Positions 7,807 to 14,711 of a stretch of DNA of 23,658 bases are shown here, piece after piece. The position numbers and the translations under genes are program-made. The notes below the pieces were generated by a model. The model was not told where the DNA came from, did not search any database, and worked only from the letters and a program-made list of their open reading frames with translations. Numbering within the stretch: the stretch's first letter is position 1; every line of letters starts with the position of its first letter. The stretch is from JAKEGK01 sp036507695. GTDB taxonomy: Bacteria > Pseudomonadota > Gammaproteobacteria > SZUA-152. The stretch is taken from assembly GCA_036507695.1 (NCBI GenBank), contig DATCIR010000066.1, forward strand, positions 1-23,658. The letters run 5' to 3'.

Positions 7807-7828
7807 TCGACTCCGGCCCTGGGCACCA
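7807..7828 (+). repeat. Direct repeat, copy 2: detached tRNA-Leu 3' tail
   Basis: This is an exact 22-base copy of the tRNA-Leu 3' end without the rest of the tRNA, 175 bp downstream of copy 1. The stretch from here to the stop of the last island gene (7829-7947) shows no gene and no clear terminator. Confidence 0.85.
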
Positions 7829-7947
7829 CTTGACCTGTCTTATTCTTCTCCTTATTTCTTCGTTGCATTACAACTCCGGCAGGATGTGCGCCAGAGCGCT
7901 TGTTTATGCGCGGCCAGAGAGTATTGGCGGATTTGATAATCCTGTGG

Positions 7948-9108
7948 TCAAGGACGGTGCCGTAAATATTCGGTTTGGATTTGGCGGACGATGGGCAGGA
8001 TGTTTTGCGTGATGTATGGTTGTTCGCTGGTAATATGCGTTTGCAGATCGGTGCCGGTGACATGCACGTTGCGCCAGTAGGGCGCTGTGCTCAGCCAGGC
8101 TTGCGGCAAGGCGGTTAAGTCAGTTTGGGTGAAGCCGCGCCCGGCGCGGCGCGCTAAATACACCGCTTCTTCGATGCGCGCGATGGCTTCCGTTAGCCAG
8201 GTCACCCATTGCAGACCCGCATAAGCTGTCGCCAACGGTTGCATGCGTTGCGAATCCAGGGTAGGTGCATATTGCTGCAGCGCACGCAGAAACACCGGCT
8301 CCAGCGCAGTTTCCAGGATCGGTTGAAACGCGGCATAGGTTGCGGAATCGAATTCCGGATGCACGATTTGCGCGGGCGGGCCGCCTGCTGCCGCCGCCTG
8401 GCGACGGGTGCGGTTGAGCTGATCGATTTCGCCGCTAATAAAGTGAATCATTTCATGATACAGGGTGCGTTCGATTTCGGCCTGGCTGCGTGTTGATAAT
8501 GGTGGCATTTCGTTAAGCGTCAGGGTATGACCCAGGATTGCGCCGTGCGAGCGGGTAGTCGATAAGTCCTGCTCCAGTATCAACTCGAAGTTTGGCACGC
8601 TGAGGGTGACGCCGGAAGATACAGTGATGGACAAATTACTGTAGCTGTAGCGCACCGCGCGCCCAGGAGCAGGATGGTTAGTCGAGGAAACGGCGGCGAG
8701 TAGCGTGTTATAGAAATCCGCGATGGCAGTGGAATACGGTGTGCCGACTGCGCGTATGTTATCCCGCGACTGCTGCATTGCTTCAACGAATTGCACGTGA
8801 AAAACGCATTGCGAATGAATGTCGCGGTCGGGAGCCGTCTGCCAGGCGCCGCAAATTGCGGTGGCTTGGGAAGGACCGGGGGTGGCCAGGGTGGGCGCCT
8901 GCGCCGGCGCCGTCACGGCTGGAAACGCCGGCTGGGCCGGCGGATTGCCGGTGGCGCCAGATTGTTCCGGATCCCGCTGGATGCTGTGTGGCGCCGGCGT
9001 CCAATATTGAGTCTGGGGAAAAAACGGCGTTACGCGGCGGGTACTAAAAAACGCGCGCTGCGTTGCGCTGGCGTGAGACGGTTCGTTGGCTTTGACAGTC
9101 TTTTCCAC
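7948..9108 (-). CDS. Predicted zincin-type metallopeptidase payload of the eCIS
   Basis: I do not recognise the family, but the protein has the zinc-binding motif HEMIH (residues 218-222) in a helix and, further on, helices rich in Glu (TEAIARIEEAVYLARR, about 306-321) that could supply a third ligand. This suggests a gluzincin-like protease acting in a target cell. The N-terminus carries the leader seen in neighbouring payloads: FF at 20-21, FF at 29-30 and SIQR at 42-45, followed by a Pro/Ala-rich linker to about 85 and then the C-terminal domain. I chose the GTG at 9108 because it puts FF at residues 20-21 exactly as in the 10229 and 11816 proteins. A TTG at 9165, two bases after the upstream stop, would add 19 residues. 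Neither start has a Shine-Dalgarno. It is the last gene of the leftward cluster. Confidence 0.6.
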   Translation of the reverse strand: MEKTVKANEPSHASATQRAFFSTRRVTPFFPQTQYWTPAPHSIQRDPEQSGATGNPPAQPAFPAVTAPAQAPTLATPGPSQATAICGAWQTAPDRDIHSQCVFHVQFVEAMQQSRDNIRAVGTPYSTAIADFYNTLLAAVSSTNHPAPGRAVRYSYSNLSITVSSGVTLSVPNFELILEQDLSTTRSHGAILGHTLTLNEMPPLSTRSQAEIERTLYHEMIHFISGEIDQLNRTRRQAAAAGGPPAQIVHPEFDSATYAAFQPILETALEPVFLRALQQYAPTLDSQRMQPLATAYAGLQWVTWLTEAIARIEEAVYLARRAGRGFTQTDLTALPQAWLSTAPYWRNVHVTGTDLQTHITSEQPYITQNILPIVRQIQTEYLRHRP

Positions 9109-9167
9109 GGGCTGTGATCGAGAGAATACAAAGTTACAATCAGCGGCAGCCGGTGGGCACGGCAAAA

Positions 9168-10229
9168 CTAGCCACGGTAAATTTTCTTGTACGCGCCGAT
9201 GCCGCGGCTTTCCCGGGTTTCATTGATTAGCTCGGTACGGGTAATAATCGAATCCATGATTTCCCCCGACGGCCGCAATGGGAACTCACTGAACTCGATG
9301 AACTGGGTATCGGGTTCGGTTTCGCTCCAACGCACCCAGCCGCCGCCGATATAGCCGTTGCGCTCCGAGTCGAATAACGAAATCTGCACCGCCGCGGCGT
9401 CGCTGCCGTAATAGGTGAATTCAAACAACAATACGTCGTCTTCAATCCAGGCGGTCCAGTCCACGTAGTAAGTATTGTTGATGTGCGAACTGTGTTGCAC
9501 ATGCCCGTGGGCAGCGGTGGGATAAGTGACTTGCAGCATTTGCAGGTTCGGTGTAGCCGTGCGGCGTTGTATCCGGCTGGCCAGGCTTTTATTCTGGACC
9601 TGAGTGCCCGCCACGCCGCCCTGTTGAATGACATGCGTCAGCTCGTGCGCCAGCAAGTGTTGATCGGCGGAGGAGTGCGGATTAAAGCCCTGCTGATTGA
9701 AAAATACATCGCGGCCATAGGTGAAGGCGCGGGCCCCTAATGCGCCGCTCAGTTGCACCGCTTGTGAACCGGTGTGCAGACGCACGCTGCTGAAATCCGC
9801 GCCAAAGGCGGAATTCATTTGTTGTTGAGTATTCGCGGGCAAGGTATTGCCACCACCCAGGTTGGTTTGCAATTGCTGCTCGACATCCGGTGATACACCG
9901 CCCGCGCTATCAATTGCCTGCGTCGCCGCCGATGCCGGTTTGGCCTGCAATAACTCCTCTTCCTCTTCGGTTTCCTGGCGCTGTACCAAGCCTTCTTCGC
10001 GCGCGCAGGATTCGCATTTTTGTTGTACGCTTGGCGAATTTCCCGAAGGCATGCGCAACACCCGATCGGCCATGGCGTCGGCTTCCTGTTCGAAGCGGTC
10101 CCCCGCTTGGCCCACCGTGAGCGTGGGTTGAATCCTGGGTCTCGCGAAAAACGCGCCTCGTTGCGCAAAGAACGGTTTTCGCTGCAGCATGGCCGGCTGG
10201 CTGGGGGTGCTTGTGGCGCGAAGTTTCAT
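9168..10229 (-). CDS. DUF4157 protein with unknown C-terminal domain (eCIS payload candidate)
   Basis: This 353-aa protein opens with the leader FF (20-21), FF (27-28), IQP (33-35), LTVG and FEQEAD (46-51), the standard entry of DUF4157 proteins. A CxxC pair (Cys72, Cys75) in a Lys/Glu-rich stretch follows, then the DUF4157 core (about 115-205) ending in HELTHVIQQ with a complete zinc motif HELTH at 195-199. DUF4157 is strongly associated with eCIS loci and may work in payload processing or loading. Residues 225-353 form a separate domain with alternating aromatic and polar residues (VDWTAW, LLFEFTYYG, GGGWVRWSE), probably beta-rich, of unknown activity. The start ATG lacks a good Shine-Dalgarno. 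The gene starts after a 194-bp gap and its N-terminal DNA is about 80% identical to that of the 13202 gene. Confidence 0.8.
   Translation of the reverse strand: MKLRATSTPSQPAMLQRKPFFAQRGAFFARPRIQPTLTVGQAGDRFEQEADAMADRVLRMPSGNSPSVQQKCESCAREEGLVQRQETEEEEELLQAKPASAATQAIDSAGGVSPDVEQQLQTNLGGGNTLPANTQQQMNSAFGADFSSVRLHTGSQAVQLSGALGARAFTYGRDVFFNQQGFNPHSSADQHLLAHELTHVIQQGGVAGTQVQNKSLASRIQRRTATPNLQMLQVTYPTAAHGHVQHSSHINNTYYVDWTAWIEDDVLLFEFTYYGSDAAAVQISLFDSERNGYIGGGWVRWSETEPDTQFIEFSEFPLRPSGEIMDSIITRTELINETRESRGIGAYKKIYRG
10081..10212 (-). repeat. Leader-coding DNA repeat, copy in the 10229 gene
   Basis: These 132 bp match 12937-13068 without any gap; by hand I count 106 identical positions. The segment encodes the leader from PSQPA through FF..FF, IQP, LTVG to FEQEA. 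It points to duplication or recombination of the leader module between payload genes. Confidence 0.8.
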
Positions 10230-10423
10230 GTTCGTCTATAAGTCTTGCTTTGGATTGTAGTTGATGACGGACGAGTGCCCGGTTCCAATTGCCTGCCGTC
10301 CGTCTGATCGTCCGATGCCTGATAATTGAAGCATAGCTAAAAATTTACTCTATAGTACCCGGCCAGGTGAATGATTTACCTGACCAGGATCAGCTAACAC
10401 GGCAACTTTACTATTGCCCGTGG

Positions 10424-10699
10424 TTATTCAAATTGGTAAATGAATTGATTGCCGCCAAGGCTTTCCCGAAATTCTTCAAAGCGGTCTTTGAACGGCAGGC
10501 AATTGATTAAGCTATCACCGCCCAGGGACGGCATGTGGCGGATTTGCAATACCACCTGCACATTGCGCCGCGCGCGTATCTGGTCAAGTACAACGTCAAA
10601 ACCGCTGTTGTCCAGTCCGGCAGCAACGCCATCGACGTAATACATCACCGGCACAGAACCGGCGCCGGTAGTTTCCCAGCTTATGGTCAATCTATTCAT
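10424..10699 (-). CDS. Small hypothetical protein next to the transglutaminase payload
   Basis: This 91-aa protein has no family I recognise. It has no signal peptide, membrane segment or FF leader. It alternates hydrophobic strands (RLTISWE, VQVVLQIRH) with polar loops and ends QFIYQFE, suggesting a small alpha/beta or beta fold. It starts 34 bp after the stop of the Tgl-like payload gene on the same strand, so the two are probably co-transcribed. By position it could be an immunity or helper protein for that payload, but nothing in the sequence proves it. GGAACGG lies 13 bases before the ATG, a rather distant Shine-Dalgarno. Confidence 0.55.
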   Translation of the reverse strand: MNRLTISWETTGAGSVPVMYYVDGVAAGLDNSGFDVVLDQIRARRNVQVVLQIRHMPSLGGDSLINCLPFKDRFEEFRESLGGNQFIYQFE

Positions 10700-10733
10700 G
10701 CGTGCGTTTTGCCGTTCCGGTGATTCGTCCTGA

Positions 10734-11816
10734 TTAGACCAGGCCGATACTCGGCCGGGTTCTGAAGTCTTCGATGTTGGCGCCGCCGTCCCAGGCTTCC
10801 ACTTCAGCGTACCACTCCGTTAACGATCGATAAGCGTTGCCGGGGCCAAAATGTCCCCAGAACATATCCTTGCCGGTATAAATGATGTTTTCGCCTTCCA
10901 GACCGATGGTGCCGCCGGAGGAAGGGAAGCTGGTGTTGGTGATATAACCCCAGTCGCCCGGTATCCAGTCGTCGGCAGCAACACCATAATCATCCGTGGT
11001 CGGCGACTTGCCGCCGCCTTCCATGGTCAACTGGGTCGCGGCAAGACAGGCGATGGAATATTTTTCCGGATGGATATTTAAATCCAGGATCGCCTGCCGG
11101 CGATTAACACCGGGCTTGAGACGCCAGCCGCTGGCGTCGACAATCCAATAGTCGGGGTTCATTTTAAAGTCGGCGCCGGCCCCGAAGCTATAACCCTTCT
11201 TGGCCGCGAATTTCACGATGCCCCAGCGCGATTTCATGTGCTTTAAAAAACTGGCATTGATCTGCGCATTGGTGCTGCCTTCCAGCCTGAACACGCGCGG
11301 CGAGAATAACAACGCCGTGAATATTTCATTCCATAGCGAATTTTTTACGATGGCGGGACAGGTGTATTCATCGCCGGTCTTGGTGGTGGTAAATCCTTGG
11401 GTGTCCAGGTGCAGTCCCGGGTTGACCGCGATTTTTCGTTGTATCAAAGAACGCTGTGTCAAGGGTTGGCGGTTCGCGGGTGGTTGAACGCAATGTGGCG
11501 TAAACCGATTGCTAACAGTTTTTCGCCGGACCGGTCCAACGTTGATCGGTTGTATGGCATGGGTCAGCTCATGCGCATCCAGCCCGTCACTTGCCTCGGG
11601 CTGAGCCGCGCCATCGGGCTTGAGCTGCAACGCTGTTTCGGAATGCGCTTTTTCAAGGCCGCTTTCAGTGTCCGGACGGCGGCGTAGCACGGCCGTAGAC
11701 AGAGGTCTCGTCGGCGGGAAATCGAAGAACGGCGTATCCTTATGGGCAACGGAGAAAAAATGGCCGCTGCTATGTGTGGATTCGGCGTGCGGCGATGTTG
11801 GCTTTTTGGTTTTCAA
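10734..11816 (-). CDS. Tgl-type protein-glutamine gamma-glutamyltransferase behind a reduced DUF4157 (eCIS payload)
   Basis: This 360-aa protein starts with the leader FF (20-21) and FF (30-31), then a much-shortened DUF4157 in which only AHELTHAIQ (81-89) remains. Residues about 160-345 resemble the spore-coat transglutaminase Tgl of Bacillus as I remember it: DYWIVDASGW...QAILDL aligns with Tgl TYWRVSPEGA...KAIRDI, SIACLAAT with AFECATA, and GLEGENIIYTG with RGENVILLG. The catalytic Cys (Tgl Cys116) would be Cys257 and the catalytic Glu (Tgl Glu187) Glu309; Tgl Glu115 is Ala256 here. Such enzymes form glutamine-lysine isopeptide bonds between proteins. Delivered by a CIS it would crosslink or modify target proteins. 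The start is TTG at 11816, with AAGG about 12 bases upstream; it places the FF pair at the same residues as in siblings. Confidence 0.7.
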   Translation of the reverse strand: MKTKKPTSPHAESTHSSGHFFSVAHKDTPFFDFPPTRPLSTAVLRRRPDTESGLEKAHSETALQLKPDGAAQPEASDGLDAHELTHAIQPINVGPVRRKTVSNRFTPHCVQPPANRQPLTQRSLIQRKIAVNPGLHLDTQGFTTTKTGDEYTCPAIVKNSLWNEIFTALLFSPRVFRLEGSTNAQINASFLKHMKSRWGIVKFAAKKGYSFGAGADFKMNPDYWIVDASGWRLKPGVNRRQAILDLNIHPEKYSIACLAATQLTMEGGGKSPTTDDYGVAADDWIPGDWGYITNTSFPSSGGTIGLEGENIIYTGKDMFWGHFGPGNAYRSLTEWYAEVEAWDGGANIEDFRTRPSIGLV

Positions 11817-11892
11817 CGGGTAAGCGCCTTGTGTCGTAGTCCAATCAAATCAGTATAACTATCATCTATAACCAAGCACATATTCTTGAGCC

Positions 11893-13202
11893 TTATCGTG
11901 CCCTGGCTAGATAGCGTGGAGGCGGGCTCCAGCTCGAGGGATCAAACTCCTGGCCGCTCTCCTGGCGCACCCGGGCGATTGATCGCAGCACATCGCGCTC
12001 CTGCATTGCGCTCTGGTGAGCGTCGCGGCGGAAGCGTGGGTCTGTTTGCCGTAAATTATCATACTCCACTGTCCGGCGATAAGCCCAGTACTCAGTCCAG
12101 GCTTTCCATTTCAGCAGCAGTATGCCAAGTTGCTCGTCTGTTGTGCCTCCGGCAGCCAACGCTTCCGCATAGAGCCGGCTCAGCCGGGGATAGCGCTGCG
12201 CGTGCAGGGCATGAATGGCCTCGTGCAGGATCGTGCTTGGCCAGGTGGCGGCGGAGAAATTAACGTGTAAACGGATTTTCCCAGTGGCGTTGTGAAAGCT
12301 GGCATAGTGCAGGCCGCCGGAGGTGCGCCAGCAAGTGATGCGGCCCTCCGCGCGCAGCGTGCGCAGGCGTTCCAGCGCGCCGCGCAGGTCGTCCGCTTCA
12401 GGCCCTTCGGCGCCACTGATAACCTGGGCAACAGCTTCCACGGATTGATCGAAGCGGGACAGGTATCGTTCGGCATCCGGCCCGGTGACTTCCTCGAGGT
12501 AATTGACGGTGCGTGACAGCCGCGCCGGGACGCTGGCTGAACGCGCGGGTTCAGCCGTTCCACTCTGTTGCACGACATGGGCTAATTCATGGGCGATCAG
12601 CCGCCGGCCTTGGTGGGTCTGCGGTGCGAACTGGCCCGCGCCAAACACGACGTTGTGGCCCACGGTATAGGCACGGGCGTTGACGTCGCCCGCGGATTGC
12701 TCGGCAGCCGCGCCGGTATGTACCCGTACGTCAGAAAAATCATGGCCAAAGCGCTGGCCCATGTCTATTCGCAGTGCCATATCCAGCGGCCTGCCGGAAC
12801 CGCAAAGCACGCGCTCGACGCTCGGTGGCGCACTGCCGGCGTCTGCCGCCGCTGAGTTGCTAAGGCGCTGGATGCGGGGCTCTGCTGCGCCGGCGACTGC
12901 CGGCGCTGCCAACACCTGATCCGCGACCCCCGGTCCGCTTCCTGTTCGAAGTGGCCGCCCGGTTGGCCCACCGTGAGTTTGGGTTGAATTCCGGGCGCGG
13001 AGAAAAACGCGCCACGCTGCGAAAAGAAGGGCTTGCGCAGCAGCGCGGCGGGTTGGCTGGGAGTGTTTGGCGCCCGCTGTATCCTGCCAAGTATAGGTTG
13101 TAACTCATGCCCCGGGAAAAACGCGCTTTGCTTCGAAAAGCAAGCCCGGCGGCCGGGGAATGCGGCATGGGCGGCCGATTTTTCATGTTGAGATTTCACC
13201 AT
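11893..13202 (-). pseudogene. DUF4157 protein with C-terminal zincin domain, split by a frameshift
   Basis: Two overlapping minus-strand frames (13202-12765 and 12915-11893) are halves of one DUF4157 protein of about 435 aa. The first carries two leader copies in tandem (ACF 20-22, FF 28-29, LQP 34-36, IQR 41-43; then FF 59-60, FF 66-67, IQP 72-74) and LTVG...FEQEADR. The family continuation, VADQVL, is found only in the other frame. The break is at a run of five G on the minus strand (12931-12927); losing two G, or gaining one, restores the frame. The second half has the DUF4157 core ending HELAHVVQQ and, further on, a second zinc motif HEAIH with TEYWAYRR about 40 residues later as a possible third ligand. 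It may be a true pseudogene, a slippage-controlled gene or a sequencing error. AGGGA 9 bases before the ATG supports the start, 21 bp after the ATPase stop. Confidence 0.75.
12937..13068 (-). repeat. Leader-coding DNA repeat, copy in the 13202 gene
   Basis: This is the partner of 10081-10212: ungapped, about 80% identical over 132 bp. In this gene the repeated module follows a second, more diverged leader, so the N-terminus carries the module twice at protein level. Confidence 0.8.
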
Positions 13203-13223
13203 GTCGCTGTTTCCCTTGGTCGG

Positions 13224-14597
13224 CTATACGTTCCGTTGTTCCAAACGGTTTTCCTTGGCATATTCCCGCCGCACACCTTCCGCGAAATCCGCCTGCCGCA
13301 ATACCTCCTCGCCGCGGGCGATGGCTTGCAGGCAGGCGAAACGGATGACGTTCATGATCATGCCGCCGCTCATTTCGTAGCGTGCCGCCAATTGCGTAAG
13401 GTCCACCGCCGGTTCCAGAGACGCGGCGGCAGGCAGGCCTTTTTGCCACAGTAAACGGCGTTCGCCCTGGCGCGGCATCGGGAAATGAATCATCTGCTCG
13501 AAACGGCGCGAGAACGCCTCGTCCACGTTGCCCGCAAGATTGGAGGCGAGAATCACCAGGCCGTCGAAGGTTTCCACCCGCTGCAGCAGGAACGACACTT
13601 CCTGGTTGGCGTAGCGGTCGTGGGCATCGCGCACCTGGGTGCGCTTGCCGAACAGGGAATCCGCTTCATCGAAAAACAAGATCCACTCCTTGTGTTCGGC
13701 TTTGTCAAACAATGCGGCCAGGTTTTTTTCGGTCTCGCCGATGTATTTGGAAACCACCATGGATAAATCCACTTTGTAGACTTCCCGGCCGGTGGCCTTG
13801 CCCAATAGTGTAGCCGTTAGTGTTTTACCGGTTCCCGGCGGGCCATAGAACAAGGCGCGGCAGCCGGGGCGCAGTTTTTTGCGCATGCCCCACTGATCCA
13901 TGAGAATGTGCTGGTGGCGCACCCAGTCTTCCAGTTCTTTGACCTGCGCCAGCGTGCGGGTTGGCAGTACCAGATCGTCCCAGGCCATGGCGGAATCCAG
14001 GCGTTGCGCGGGAAACCGGAAACTCATGCGGGGAGGGCGGACGTTACCGGTTAAAAACCTTTCGGCGTATTCCGAATCGATGATGAGCCGGCCGCTCATC
14101 GGCGGTTCGCCGTCGGGCGCGACATCGAGACAAACAATGCCTTTTTTCACCAATGGGTGGTCACCCCACAATTGCGCTTGCCAGTGCAGCCGCGACGGCA
14201 AGTCATTACCGGCCAGCAAAAACAGCACGGTGTCGCCGGTGGGTAAAAAACCGCGGTGCTGGCGGCCGCGCATGCCGCCGACTTGCGGATAATCGCCCGC
14301 TTCCGGCAAAACGCGTTGAATTGTGCGGTCGAACAGGTCCGGCTGCGCCCATGGCAACAGCGCGAGCATCACCAAGAGTTGTGACGCATTATCCAGTTTG
14401 TGCTCCCGCGTAAAGAGGCTGTACGCGTCGTCCCCGGTGAGCGGCGGCATGGCCGGCAGCGGATGCGCGCTCATCGTGAGAGCGCCCGGACCGATGCATT
14501 CCCTTAGGCGGTTTTCCAGTGCTGATTCCAGGATCCGCAGCGCGGCGTCTAGAGATTGCAGATTGCCGGTAGTGGCGCTGGAAAGCATGGTCAGCAT
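13224..14597 (-). CDS. AAA+ ATPase of the extracellular contractile injection system (Afp15-like)
   Basis: This 457-aa protein belongs to the AAA+ ATPases found in nearly every eCIS locus (Afp15/PVC15 type), thought to help assembly or payload loading. The N-terminal part (about 50-180) contains the family's helical region with LLVMLALLPWAQPDLFDR. The AAA+ module has Walker A GPPGTGKT (252-259), Walker B ILFFDEAD (306-313), sensor 1 ASN (351-353), arginine finger RRFE (364-367) and a sensor 2 region SGGMIMNVIRFA. I chose the ATG at 14597 because AGGA lies 8 bases upstream; a further in-frame start at 14693 would add 32 residues unlike the family. It follows three accessory genes and directly precedes the payload cluster. 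In Afp the ATPase gene follows the tape-measure gene directly. Confidence 0.92.
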   Translation of the reverse strand: MLTMLSSATTGNLQSLDAALRILESALENRLRECIGPGALTMSAHPLPAMPPLTGDDAYSLFTREHKLDNASQLLVMLALLPWAQPDLFDRTIQRVLPEAGDYPQVGGMRGRQHRGFLPTGDTVLFLLAGNDLPSRLHWQAQLWGDHPLVKKGIVCLDVAPDGEPPMSGRLIIDSEYAERFLTGNVRPPRMSFRFPAQRLDSAMAWDDLVLPTRTLAQVKELEDWVRHQHILMDQWGMRKKLRPGCRALFYGPPGTGKTLTATLLGKATGREVYKVDLSMVVSKYIGETEKNLAALFDKAEHKEWILFFDEADSLFGKRTQVRDAHDRYANQEVSFLLQRVETFDGLVILASNLAGNVDEAFSRRFEQMIHFPMPRQGERRLLWQKGLPAAASLEPAVDLTQLAARYEMSGGMIMNVIRFACLQAIARGEEVLRQADFAEGVRREYAKENRLEQRNV

Positions 14598-14605
14598 AAT
14601 AGTGA

Positions 14606-14609
14606 TCCT
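14606..14609 (-). promoter_or_regulatory. Ribosome-binding site deciding the ATPase start
   Basis: AGGA on the minus strand stands 8 bases before the ATG at 14597. No comparable site precedes the longer start at 14693, so the shorter protein is preferred. Confidence 0.6.
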
Positions 14610-14711
14610 GCGGTGTTGGTTAGGCGATACATGGCTGGTATTTGCGATTGATAGTTTTCGTGACACCTGAATCGATACGTTATCGCTGTGCATATGCGCA
14701 TGAGCCTGGCC

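Noticed and set aside
7689..8063. Open frames on both strands across the tRNA-tail repeat (7689-8063 minus, 7725-8012 plus)
   Set aside because: They read through hairpins, the detached tRNA tail and the end of the 9108 gene; sequence is low-quality and no start signal is seen.
10361..10385. Imperfect inverted repeat GGCCAGGT/ACCTGACC as a terminator between the 91-aa gene and the DUF4157 gene
   Set aside because: One mismatch in the stem and no T tract on the minus strand, so termination is not supported.
13224..14693. Longer form of the ATPase from a start at 14693
   Set aside because: The extra 32 residues do not look like the family, and AGGA 8 bases before the ATG at 14597 favours the shorter form.
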